DNA of 64,000 nucleotides from Streptomyces sp. NBC_00457 (GTDB lineage: Bacteria; Actinomycetota; Actinomycetes; Streptomycetales; Streptomycetaceae), in NCBI RefSeq assembly GCF_036014015.1, contig NZ_CP107905.1, positions 1,302,001 to 1,366,000 of the forward strand, read 5' to 3'. The translations under genes were made by a program, and so were the position numbers. The notes beneath the pieces are model-generated. The model saw only the letters and a list, made by a program, of their open reading frames with translations, had not been told where the DNA came from and made no database searches. Positions 8,485 to 16,230 of the stretch are shown here, in pieces. Position 1 is the stretch's first letter; each line of letters begins with the position of its first letter.

Positions 8485-9701
8485 GAGCGTGCCTCCTTGG
8501 GCAGTCCGAGGACGCGTTCCGCGAGGATGTTCTTCATGATCTCCTCGGTGCCGCCGAGGATGCGCAACGCGGGGGTGGCCAGGAGGAGTTCGGACCAGGC
8601 GTACGTGCCCCACTCGCCGGTGTCGGCGATCATCCGCGGGCCGAGGACGTCGGACGCGAAGTGGGCGGCCCGGGTGAGGTTCTGACCGTACATCAGCTTG
8701 GAGACGGACCTCTCGGGGCCCGGCGTGACTCCGGAGCGCAGGGCGCGCGTGGCGCGGGCGTTGAGGTAGCCGGTGGCCATGACGTCCACGAGGAGTTCGG
8801 CGAGGCGGGCGCGCAGGGCGCGGTCCTCCCCGGTCCAGGTGGCGCGCATCAGGGCGGCCAGCCGGTCCGGGGAGAGGGCGGCGCCCACGGGGCCCGCGCC
8901 CTCGCTGCCGACGGTCGCCCGCTCGTTCATCAGCGTGGTCAGGGCGACCGTCCAGCCGCCGTCGACCTCGCCGAGGCGGTGGTCGTCGGGGATGCGTACG
9001 CCGGTGAGGAACACCTCGTTGAAGTCCGCGCCGCCGGTCATCTGCCGGAGCGGACGCACCTCCACGCCGGGGGCGTCCATCGGCACCAGGAACGCCGTGA
9101 TGCCGCGATGCTTGGGCGCCTCCGGGTTCGTCCGGGTCAGGGCGAGGCCGATCTGGCTGTGCTGGGCGACGGACGTCCACACCTTCTGTCCGTCGAGCAC
9201 CCAGTCGTCGCCGTCGCGTACGGCGCGGGTGGTCACGCTCGCCAGGTCGGAGCCGGCTCCGGGCTCGCTGAACAGCTGGCAGGCGATGGCGTCCCCGCGG
9301 TACATCGCGGGTAGCCAGCGGTCCTTCAGGTGCGGTTGGGCGTGGGCGAGGATCGTCGGGCCGATCATGCCCAGGCCGACCACGCTGATGGTGCCGGTGT
9401 CGGGGACGTCGTACTCGGCCTCGATCGCGTCGTAGACGACGTCATGGATCGGGGTCAGTCCGCGACCGCCGTACTCCTCGGGGCCGGTGATCCAGCCGAA
9501 GCCGTTCTCGTAGCGGACGCGCTGCCAGTCGCGGGCCCGCCGGACGTGCTCGCGGTCCTCCTCGGGCGGGAGGCTGCTGAAGTACGCCATCGAGTCGTCG
9601 CCCTCGCCCCAGGTGAAGGCGGTGCGGTCGGGGGCCTTCGCCGCGTGGGCGTCGAGGAAGCGGCGTACGTCGGCGGTGAAGTCCTGCATGTCGTCGTCCA
9701 T
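8481..9701 (-). CDS. Acyl-CoA dehydrogenase, probable catalytic partner subunit
   Basis: A 406-residue acyl-CoA dehydrogenase with an extended N terminus, LFSEPGAGSDLASVTTRA for flavin binding, WVLDGQKVWTS, and a C terminus ILGGTEEIMKNILAERVLGL. This form is typical of the larger subunit of heteromeric FadE pairs in steroid- and terpenoid-degrading Actinobacteria. The next gene downstream overlaps its stop by four bases and encodes the base-less partner. Start ATG at 9701; a second Met four codons on (MQDF) is possible. It follows the thiolase/DUF35 genes, together resembling a side-chain-shortening module. Substrate not established. Confidence 0.9.
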   Translation of the reverse strand: MDDDMQDFTADVRRFLDAHAAKAPDRTAFTWGEGDDSMAYFSSLPPEEDREHVRRARDWQRVRYENGFGWITGPEEYGGRGLTPIHDVVYDAIEAEYDVPDTGTISVVGLGMIGPTILAHAQPHLKDRWLPAMYRGDAIACQLFSEPGAGSDLASVTTRAVRDGDDWVLDGQKVWTSVAQHSQIGLALTRTNPEAPKHRGITAFLVPMDAPGVEVRPLRQMTGGADFNEVFLTGVRIPDDHRLGEVDGGWTVALTTLMNERATVGSEGAGPVGAALSPDRLAALMRATWTGEDRALRARLAELLVDVMATGYLNARATRALRSGVTPGPERSVSKLMYGQNLTRAAHFASDVLGPRMIADTGEWGTYAWSELLLATPALRILGGTEEIMKNILAERVLGLPKEARS

Positions 9702-9715
9702 GTGCGCTCAGGTCC

Positions 9716-10861
9716 TCACGTGCTCAGGATGGTGACCGCGGACACGCCGGGGGCGCCGTACAGATGCGTGTAGCCGACGCGTGGGGTGCCGGGGATCTGC
9801 CGGGACCCTGCCGTGCCGCGCAGTTGGAGCACGATCTCGTGGATCTGGCGCAGTCCCGACGCGCCGATGGGCTCGCCGTTGCCGAGCAGACCGCCGTCGC
9901 TGTTCACGGGGAGCCGGCCGCCGATCTCGGTGGCGCCCTCGGCGATGAGGCGTTCCTGGTCGCCGTCCTTGCAGAGCCCGTTCTCGGCCATGTGGATGAT
10001 CTCCGACCCGGCGTCGGTGTCCTGCAGCTGGGCGACGTCGACGTCCTCGGGGCCGATGCCCGCGCTCTCGTACGCCGCCCGGGACGCGTCCACGGTGGGG
10101 CTGGGCGTCGGCTCCCCGACCGGGAACGACGGGCTCTGCACCTCGAACGCGCCGAGGCGCCGACTGCGCAGGGCGGTGGCACGGACCCGGACAGGAGTCG
10201 AGGTGTACTTGTGGGCCTGGTCGGCGCGGCACAGCACGAGCGCTGCCGCGCCCTCGTCGGGCCCGCAGTACATGTACTGGCGCAGGGGGTAGTTGAGGAC
10301 GGGCGAGGCCAGGATCTCCTCCACCGACAGCGGTGTACGGCGCCAGGCCTTGTCGTTGCCCGCCGCGTTGCCGAAGTTCTTCGACGCCACGCGCGCGAGG
10401 GTCTCGTGGGAGATGCCGTGGTCGTGCATATAGCGGTTGATCTTCATGCCGAAGAAGTGCGTGGTGAGGAAGAGTCCCGTCTGCCCGTACCAGGAGGGGA
10501 TGCCCGCCACGGACGGGTCGGCCGCGAAGGCGCCCCGTGGGTGCTTGTCCATGCCGATGGCGATGGTGAGGTCGTGCTCGCCGGTCTCGATGGCACGGGC
10601 GGCCAGCGCCACCGCCGTACCGGCCGTGGCACAGCCGTTGAAGACGCCGCGCAGGGGTACGCCGGTCAGACCGAGGCCCCCGACGATCGCGTCCGGATTG
10701 GCGACCTCGTAGCTGCCGACATAGCCGCCCTGGATCTGCGGCCAGGTCACGCCGGCGTCGGCGAGGGCCATGCGGACCGCTTCGGTGCCCATCTCCATCG
10801 CCGGCTTGCCCGGGAACCGACCGAAGGGGTGCAGCCCCACGCCGATGATGACCGCTTCCAT
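9716..10861 (-). CDS. Thiolase-like lipid-transfer protein (SCP-x/Ltp family), possible retro-aldolase
   Basis: Thiolase-fold protein of 381 residues with Cys77 in NGCATAGTA. Two other thiolase signatures are altered. The GHPxG histidine is Glu330 (GNGEPIGASG), and the C-terminal CxG cysteine is missing, the end reading VGYTHLYGAPGVSAV. Proteins of this form pair with DUF35 partners, as Ltp2 does with ChsH2 in cholesterol side-chain removal, where they cleave beta-hydroxyacyl-CoA by retro-aldol reaction. ATG at 10861 shares one base with the stop of the DUF35 gene and is preceded by GGAGG, so the pair is translationally coupled. Thiolysis rather than aldol cleavage cannot be excluded. Confidence 0.88.
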   Translation of the reverse strand: MEAVIIGVGLHPFGRFPGKPAMEMGTEAVRMALADAGVTWPQIQGGYVGSYEVANPDAIVGGLGLTGVPLRGVFNGCATAGTAVALAARAIETGEHDLTIAIGMDKHPRGAFAADPSVAGIPSWYGQTGLFLTTHFFGMKINRYMHDHGISHETLARVASKNFGNAAGNDKAWRRTPLSVEEILASPVLNYPLRQYMYCGPDEGAAALVLCRADQAHKYTSTPVRVRATALRSRRLGAFEVQSPSFPVGEPTPSPTVDASRAAYESAGIGPEDVDVAQLQDTDAGSEIIHMAENGLCKDGDQERLIAEGATEIGGRLPVNSDGGLLGNGEPIGASGLRQIHEIVLQLRGTAGSRQIPGTPRVGYTHLYGAPGVSAVTILST

Positions 10862-11280
10862 CAGACCTCCTCCTCGACCGGGGCGAACGCGAACGTCAGG
10901 ACCTCGGTGCCGTCGTCGTCGACCCGGTAGGGCACGAGCGTCAGCCGTATGTCCTGGCCGATCGCGAGCTTCGCCGGGTCGGGTTCGGTGAGGCGGGCCT
11001 CGACCAGCAGCTCGCCGGGGAGTTCGACATAGCCGACGGAGTACGGCTCGAAGGACTCCGGTCCGTCGTACGGCGGGGACGGCGGGCGGAAGTTCTGTGT
11101 GGTGAACGTCCAGAGCGTGCCGCGGTCCGCCAGCAGCCGCTCCTTGGAGGCATCGCCGCCGCATCGTACGCAGAACGCGGTTGCGGGGAAGGCCACTTCG
11201 CCGCATGCCGTGCACTCGGAGCCGATGAGACGGGGCTCGGTGGTGAACAGGCCCTCGGTGACCGGTTTCTGGGTCGTCAT
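10861..11280 (-). CDS. Zn-ribbon/OB-fold protein (DUF35), thiolase partner
   Basis: A 139-residue protein with a rubredoxin-like zinc ribbon at Cys23, Cys26, Cys37 and Cys40 (CTAC...CVRC) followed by an OB-fold. This is the two-domain DUF35 organisation that docks on thiolase-like lipid-transfer proteins and gates CoA substrates. It is the first cistron of the pair: its stop overlaps the thiolase start by one base. The upstream SDR ends at 11282, just after the ATG at 11280. It has no enzymatic residues of its own; the expected role is an obligate subunit of the thiolase/aldolase. Confidence 0.9.
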   Translation of the reverse strand: MTTQKPVTEGLFTTEPRLIGSECTACGEVAFPATAFCVRCGGDASKERLLADRGTLWTFTTQNFRPPSPPYDGPESFEPYSVGYVELPGELLVEARLTEPDPAKLAIGQDIRLTLVPYRVDDDGTEVLTFAFAPVEEEV

Positions 11281-11281
11281 G

Positions 11282-12190
11282 TCAGCCCCTCCGGTTGCCG
11301 AGGGCGTCGGCGTTCGGTGCCGCCTTGGCGACCAGGTTCGGCACGACGGAGGTCAGTTCCTCCGGTGTCCAGCGGGACTCGGCGCTCGCGCCGGGCCCGT
11401 TGACCCAGCCCTCGAGCACGGTGATCCGGTTGCCGACGGCTCCGAAGACACGGCCGGTGACCTCACGCGAGGCGGCCGAGCCCAGCCACACCACCAGGGG
11501 CGAGATGGCCTCCGGGGTCAGATCCTGCGTCTCGGCGGCCTGCTTCATCACCTCGATGTCCTCGGTGAGCCGGGTGAGCGCGGTCGGCGCGATGGCGTTC
11601 ACCGTCACTCCGTAGCGGGCGAGTTCGGCGGCGGCGATGATGGTGAGGGCGGCGATTCCGGCCTTCGCCGAGCCGTAGTTGGACTGGCCCGGGTTGCCGA
11701 AGACGCCGGACGGCGAGGTCGTGTTGATGACCCGGGCGTCGTTGGCCTCGCCCGCCTTGGTGCGGGCGCGCCAGTGGGCTGCCGCGTGGTGCAGAGTCGC
11801 GACGGTGCCTTTGAGGTGGACGGCGATCACACTGTCCCAGTCCTGCTCGGTCATCGACACGATCGTCCGGTCTCGCAGGATGCCGGCGTTGTTGACCAGC
11901 ACGTCCAGCCCGCCGTAGGTGTCCACGGCCTGGCGGACGAGGCGCTCGGCGCCGTCCCACGACGCGATGTCGTCGGTGTTGGCCACGGCCTCGCCGCCGG
12001 CCGCGGTGATCTCGTCCACCACCGCCTGGGCGGGCCCGGTCGAGGCACCGCCTCCGTCGCGGGCGCCGCCGAGGTCGTTGACCACGACCTTGGCGCCCTG
12101 CGCGGCGAAGGCCAGCGCGTGCGCCCGGCCGATCCCGTTGCCGGCGCCGGTGACGACCACGACCCGGCCGTCGGCCACTCCTTCAGACAT
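11282..12190 (-). CDS. SDR, HSD17B4/multifunctional-enzyme type (paralogue)
   Basis: A 302-residue SDR with TGAGNGIGRAHALAF, the acidic NDLGG segment, NNAGILRDRT and NTTSPSGVFGNPGQSNYG with catalytic Ser and Tyr, then SAKAG with the Lys. It is a paralogue of the SDR at 4690-5601, so two (3R)-hydroxyacyl-CoA-type dehydrogenases serve the island. Start ATG at 12190 follows AGGAGTTGAAG. It lies between the ligase pair and the DUF35/thiolase genes in one leftward operon (14227 to 7375). The direction of reaction, probably oxidation of a 3-hydroxyacyl-CoA, is inferred from context. Confidence 0.9.
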   Translation of the reverse strand: MSEGVADGRVVVVTGAGNGIGRAHALAFAAQGAKVVVNDLGGARDGGGASTGPAQAVVDEITAAGGEAVANTDDIASWDGAERLVRQAVDTYGGLDVLVNNAGILRDRTIVSMTEQDWDSVIAVHLKGTVATLHHAAAHWRARTKAGEANDARVINTTSPSGVFGNPGQSNYGSAKAGIAALTIIAAAELARYGVTVNAIAPTALTRLTEDIEVMKQAAETQDLTPEAISPLVVWLGSAASREVTGRVFGAVGNRITVLEGWVNGPGASAESRWTPEELTSVVPNLVAKAAPNADALGNRRG

Positions 12191-12194
12191 CTCT

Positions 12195-12920
12195 TCAACT
12201 CCTAGGTGATGACGGCGAGTCGGCGAACAGAACGCGCGGATCCTCGCTCCCGCAACCGCAGCGGCCGGTCTCGACCCGCCCCGGCAGGCCCAGCGGGGTC
12301 TCGGGCAGCGTGGACGTGCGCCCCTCCCCCGCGGCCACGAACAGCTCCCCGTCCCGCTCGCCCACCCGCCACTCGGCCGCGTTGACATGCGCCCCCGAGC
12401 GTTCGGGGCACTCCAGCGCCAGGGCCGGTCCCACGGGGGCGATCAGGAAGGCGCCGACACCGGCCGCGCGGAGCACCGGCACCGCGGCGGGACGCGCGAG
12501 CACGACCGATGTCGTACGGAACATCTCACCGATGTCGGCGGTGCCGCTGAGCCCTTCCAGGGTCTCGGCGGACAGGCCGATCACCGCGTGTGGTTCGAGT
12601 TCGCGGTGGAAGACGGACGTACGGCGGTGGTCCCAGCCCATTGCCTCCGCGATGCCGTACGTCACCTTGAGCCCGCGCAGCGCGCCGATGACCGAGTGGC
12701 ACCAGAAGCCCTCGAAGCCGGAGGTGGTGAGCAGGGCCCGTTGTCCGGCCGCGAGGCCGTGGCCGCGCAGTCGGTCGCTGACCCAGGCGGTGTCGCGGGC
12801 GAGTTCGGCCCAGGTCAGCTCGGTGTCGGTGGTGCCTGTGGCCGCCGGGAAGCGTACGACGTAGGCGAGTGGGGGCCGGTCGAGGTTCCTGGCCCGGGCG
12901 AGGGTGTCGGCGCGTGCCAT
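12195..12920 (-). CDS. Small ANL-like (acyl-CoA synthetase N-domain) protein
   Basis: A 241-residue protein resembling only part of the N-terminal domain of AMP-forming synthetases. It has LTWAELARDTAWVSDRLRG, the segment GQRALLTTSGFEGFWCHSV and a later hydrophobic strand, AGVGAFLIAPVG. There is no phosphate loop (SSGTTG) and no C-terminal lid domain, so it is unlikely to adenylate on its own. Its ATG shares one base with the stop of the PaaK-like ligase, suggesting the two proteins work together. A Cys-rich CGCGSED near the C terminus is of unknown meaning. It could be a degenerate synthetase or a true accessory subunit. Confidence 0.6.
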   Translation of the reverse strand: MARADTLARARNLDRPPLAYVVRFPAATGTTDTELTWAELARDTAWVSDRLRGHGLAAGQRALLTTSGFEGFWCHSVIGALRGLKVTYGIAEAMGWDHRRTSVFHRELEPHAVIGLSAETLEGLSGTADIGEMFRTTSVVLARPAAVPVLRAAGVGAFLIAPVGPALALECPERSGAHVNAAEWRVGERDGELFVAAGEGRTSTLPETPLGLPGRVETGRCGCGSEDPRVLFADSPSSPRS

Positions 12921-14227
12921 CAGCTCTTCACCACCCGGGGGAACTTGGCGACGCTCGGCATGGTCCGCAACAGCTCCTCCTCGGTCCGCAGATCGAGCAC
13001 CGGCTTCACCCCGGTCCGCTCGCGCACGGCTTCGCTCAGCCGCCCTGCCAGGGCGTCGACATCGGCGGTGCGCTCCGGGTCGTATCCGACGCGCAGCCGC
13101 AGTTCCTCCACCTCACGGCGCTGCCGGACGATCTGGAACACTCCGGCACCCGTCTCCGGCTGGTCCTCCACCGCCTGCCAGATGTCCCGCAGGACGACGG
13201 AGCGTCCGCGGACGAGGGTTTCGTCGCCGCGCCGGCCCGCCACCCACATCCGGGCGTGGGTGCGTCCGCAGCCGCAGCGGTCCCGGGACAGCCGGACGAG
13301 GTCCTCGCTGCGGTAACGGATCAGCGGGGCGGCCCGGTTGTCGAGGTCGGTGGCGACGAGTTCGCCGAGGTCGCCCTCCACGACGTCGGTCCACCCGTCG
13401 TCCTTCACGTCGACGCACTCGGCGAAGACCGTGTCCTCCCACAGGTGGAAGCCGTCGTGCTCCCGGCACTCCCAGGCGGTGCCGGTGTCGGCGGCGCTGG
13501 TGTACTCGTAGACCTCGATGCCCCAGTCGTTGACGATCCGCTCGCGCATCTTCCGGCTGAGCGGCTGGCCGGCGCAGGAGGCGCCCTTGAGAGAGGAGAA
13601 CGCCTCCTTGAGGTCCGTCTTCTCGGCCAGGTGCTCCAGCTCGACCATCTGCGGATAGATCATCTGCAGATAGGCGGGCCGGTACTTCCGCAGCGCCTCG
13701 ACCACCTCGTGCATCCGGCCGATCCAGGTGTCCACCTCGATCACCACGGCGCCCAGCGCCTGGAAACCGGGGTCCATCAGGTTGCGGAAGGTGCCGGGCG
13801 GGCTCAGCACCCGGTCGCCGGGCCTGAGGCCCAGCTCCCACAGGTCCCGCACCTGCGCGGTCACCAGGGGCGGCGCGTCCTCCCAGATCTCCGCGAAGAA
13901 CTCCGGGTCACCGGTGGTGCCCGAGCTGGAGGACACCGAGGTCAGCTCGTCGGGCCGGACACACAGCAGACCGCCGAAGGGGTCGCCGGTGCGGGCCCGG
14001 TGCGCGCGGATCATGTCCTTGGTGATGAAGGGGATACGGGCCCGGAAGTCGTCCAGGGTCCGGATGTCCCGTGGATGCACGCCATGCGCGTCCCACAGCT
14101 CTCGATAGAAGGGGGAGTGCGCATAGGCGTACTCCACGAGCTCCAGGACGCGCTCCTCCTGGAGCGCGCCCAGCTGCTCGCGGGGCATGGTCTCCACCTG
14201 CGGCTCGAAGTACCTGTCACCGACCAT
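12920..14227 (-). CDS. Phenylacetate-CoA ligase family protein (PaaK-like)
   Basis: AMP-forming CoA ligase of 435 residues, matching PaaK length. The phosphate loop SSSSGTTGDPEFFAE is near residue 100, and GDLGELVATDLDNRAAPLIR and RYRSEDLVRLS match the hinge region. CGCGRTHARMWVAGRRGDE corresponds to the C-terminal linker. It would activate a free acid to its CoA thioester for the surrounding beta-oxidation set; the acid need not be phenylacetate, and no paaABCDE-type genes are nearby. ATG at 14227 is preceded by GAGGAGGC. First gene of the leftward operon; coupled to the ANL-like protein downstream. Confidence 0.88.
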   Translation of the reverse strand: MVGDRYFEPQVETMPREQLGALQEERVLELVEYAYAHSPFYRELWDAHGVHPRDIRTLDDFRARIPFITKDMIRAHRARTGDPFGGLLCVRPDELTSVSSSSGTTGDPEFFAEIWEDAPPLVTAQVRDLWELGLRPGDRVLSPPGTFRNLMDPGFQALGAVVIEVDTWIGRMHEVVEALRKYRPAYLQMIYPQMVELEHLAEKTDLKEAFSSLKGASCAGQPLSRKMRERIVNDWGIEVYEYTSAADTGTAWECREHDGFHLWEDTVFAECVDVKDDGWTDVVEGDLGELVATDLDNRAAPLIRYRSEDLVRLSRDRCGCGRTHARMWVAGRRGDETLVRGRSVVLRDIWQAVEDQPETGAGVFQIVRQRREVEELRLRVGYDPERTADVDALAGRLSEAVRERTGVKPVLDLRTEEELLRTMPSVAKFPRVVKS

Positions 14228-14329
14228 GGCGCCTCCTCGCGTCCCGGCTGCTCAGATGTTCCAGCTATCAGCGCAATCAGTCAACTAATTCGTCTAAATC
14301 ACTTCCACTGAAGCCGGCCCTCGGCTTAT

Positions 14330-14341
14330 ATAGTTAACTAT
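14330..14341. promoter_or_regulatory. Perfect AT-rich palindrome upstream of etfBA
   Basis: ATAGTTAACTAT is a perfect 12-base palindrome, 33 bases before the etfB start and within the divergent region shared with the ligase operon (start 14227). The region 14275-14355 as a whole is A+T-rich. It is likely an operator or part of the promoter. Confidence 0.5.
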
Positions 14342-14373
14342 TAGAACTCATTAAGCTACCCGGAGGTGCCGCT

Positions 14374-15153
14374 GTGAAGATCGTTGTCTGCGTGAAGCAC
14401 GTGCCCGACGCGACGGCGGACCGGACCTTCACCGAGGACGGCACCACCGACCGCGACTCGGTCGACTCCCTGCTGTCCGAGCTCGACGAGTACGCGGTCG
14501 AACAGGCCCTGCGGGTCGGCGAGTCGGGCGAGGACACCGAGATCACCTACCTCACGGTGGGACCCGACGACGCCAAGGACGCGCTGCGCAAGGCACTCGC
14601 CATGGGCGGCGACTCCGCGCTGCACGTCAGCGACGAGGACATCCGGGGCAGCGACGCCTTCGGCACCTCGCTCGTCCTCGCCAAGGCGATCGAGCGGCAC
14701 GGCTTCGACCTGGTCGTCTGCGGGATGGCCTCCACCGACGGCGGCATGGGGGTCCTGCCCGCACTGCTGGCCGAACGGCTCGGCGTGCCGGCCGTCACCC
14801 ACCTCGACGAGGTCACGGTGGCGGACGGCTCGGTCTCCGGACGCCGGGAGGGCGAGACCGCCTCGGTGCGGGTGCACAGCGCGCTGCCGGCCGTGGTGTC
14901 GGTGACCGACCGCTGCGGCGACGCCCGCTACCCCTCCTTCAAGGGGATCATGGCGGCGAAGAAGAAGCCGCTGGAGAGCCTGGACCTGTCCGACCTCGGC
15001 ATCGAGCCCGAGCAGGTCGGCCGCAGCGCCGCCCGCTCCGCCGTCGACCGCGCGGCGAAGCGTCCGCCGCGCACCCAGGGCGAGATCGTCACCGACGAGG
15101 GAGCGGCCGGCGCAGGTCTCGCCGCGTTCCTCACCGCCAAGAAGTTCATCTGA
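14374..15153 (+). CDS. etfB: Electron transfer flavoprotein subunit beta
   Basis: EtfB of 259 residues, opening KIVVCVKHVPDATADRTFTE, with AMP-binding segments and the family signature near VNEY-type EYAVEQALR. It forms the ETF heterodimer with the next gene and accepts electrons from the five acyl-CoA dehydrogenases of this island, passing them to the quinone pool. GTG start at 14374 follows CCCGGAGGTGCC. It is divergent from the PaaK-like operon, so catabolic genes and electron acceptor may be expressed together through the palindromic region before it. A dedicated ETF inside a catabolic island is common in Actinobacteria. Confidence 0.96.
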   Translation: MKIVVCVKHVPDATADRTFTEDGTTDRDSVDSLLSELDEYAVEQALRVGESGEDTEITYLTVGPDDAKDALRKALAMGGDSALHVSDEDIRGSDAFGTSLVLAKAIERHGFDLVVCGMASTDGGMGVLPALLAERLGVPAVTHLDEVTVADGSVSGRREGETASVRVHSALPAVVSVTDRCGDARYPSFKGIMAAKKKPLESLDLSDLGIEPEQVGRSAARSAVDRAAKRPPRTQGEIVTDEGAAGAGLAAFLTAKKFI

Positions 15154-15179
15154 CACCGCCGAGCCGGGAGCACATCACC

Positions 15180-16136
15180 GTGGCTGAGATCCTCGTACTC
15201 GTCGACCACGTCGACGGAAACCTGCGCAAGCCGACCCTCGAACTGCTCACCCTGGCACGCCGGTTGGGCGAGCCGTCGGCCGTCTTCCTCGGGGCGGGCG
15301 CGGCCGCCGCCACCGAGACGCTCGGCCGGTACGGCGCACAGAAGGTCTACGTCGTGGACGCGCCGCCGGTCGACGAGTACCTCGTCACCCCGGCCGTCGA
15401 CGCCCTCACCCAGATCGCCGCGAGCGCCGAACCGGCCGCGATCCTGGTGCCGTCGACCCTGGACGGCAAGGAGACCGCCGCCCGCGTCGCGCTCCGGCTG
15501 GAGTCGGGACTGATCACCGACGCCGTGGATGTCACCGCGGGCGAGGACGGACCGGTCACCGAGCAGTCCGTGTTCGCTGCGACGTACCAGGTCACCGCCC
15601 ACATCACCCAGGGCGTCCCGGTCATCACGGTCAAGCCGAACGCCACCGCCCCCGAGCCCGCTCCTGCCACGCCGACGGTGGAGAAGGTGGACGTCGCCTT
15701 CGGTCCGGCCTCCGCCGCCGCGCAGGTCGTGGAGCGCACGCCGCGTACCCGCAGCGACCGGCCAGAGCTGACCGAGGCCGACATCGTGGTCTCCGGCGGG
15801 CGGGGTGTGAACGGCGACTTCTCCGTGGTCGAGCGGGTCGCCGACGCCCTCGGCGCGGCCGTCGGCGCCTCCCGGGCCGCGGTGGACGCCGGCTGGTACC
15901 CGCACAGCCACCAGGTCGGCCAGACCGGCACGCAGGTCTCCCCGCAGCTCTATCTCGCCGCCGGTATCTCCGGCGCGATCCAGCACCGGGCCGGCATGCA
16001 GACGTCCAAGACGATCGTGGCCGTGAACAAGGACGAGGACGCGCCGATCTTCGAGCTGGCCGACTACGGCGTGGTGGGCGATCTCTTCCAGGTGCTGCCG
16101 CAGCTGGTGGAGGAGATCGACAAGCGCGGGGCCTGA
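15180..16136 (+). CDS. etfA: Electron transfer flavoprotein subunit alpha
   Basis: EtfA of 318 residues. The C-terminal FAD domain contains VVSGGRGV (about 203-210), [20 protein letters not shown], and [20 protein letters not shown], the conserved flavin-binding region. It completes the ETF heterodimer with EtfB, encoded 26 bases upstream. GTG start at 15180 follows GGGAGCACATCACC. No ETF:quinone oxidoreductase is in the window, so electron delivery must use one encoded elsewhere. Length and motifs are normal. Confidence 0.96.
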   Translation: MAEILVLVDHVDGNLRKPTLELLTLARRLGEPSAVFLGAGAAAATETLGRYGAQKVYVVDAPPVDEYLVTPAVDALTQIAASAEPAAILVPSTLDGKETAARVALRLESGLITDAVDVTAGEDGPVTEQSVFAATYQVTAHITQGVPVITVKPNATAPEPAPATPTVEKVDVAFGPASAAAQVVERTPRTRSDRPELTEADIVVSGGRGVNGDFSVVERVADALGAAVGASRAAVDAGWYPHSHQVGQTGTQVSPQLYLAAGISGAIQHRAGMQTSKTIVAVNKDEDAPIFELADYGVVGDLFQVLPQLVEEIDKRGA

Positions 16137-16157
16137 GGCTTCCGTACAGGGGGCTGA

Positions 16158-16170
16158 TACATCTAATGTA
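16158..16170. promoter_or_regulatory. AT-rich palindrome upstream of the GNAT-synthetase gene
   Basis: TACAT-CTA-ATGTA is a perfect 5-base inverted repeat around three bases, followed by GCTAACTGATTCAG. It lies 22 bases after the etfA stop and 57 bases before the next start. It marks a second promoter rather than a simple continuation of the etf operon. Confidence 0.45.
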
Positions 16171-16206
16171 GCTAACTGATTCAGTCCATTGACCCGAAGG
16201 AGCGCC

Positions 16207-16230
16207 ATGGCGGGGATGCGGCGCCCGTGA
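16207..16230 (+). other. Possible 7-codon leader ORF coupled to the next gene
   Basis: AAGGAG is followed six bases later by ATG (16207), opening a seven-codon frame (MAGMRRP) whose TGA at 16228-16230 overlaps the GTG start at 16227 as GTGA. The good ribosome site belongs to this mini-frame and not to the large gene, which suggests the large gene is reached by translational coupling. It may instead be chance. Confidence 0.4.
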
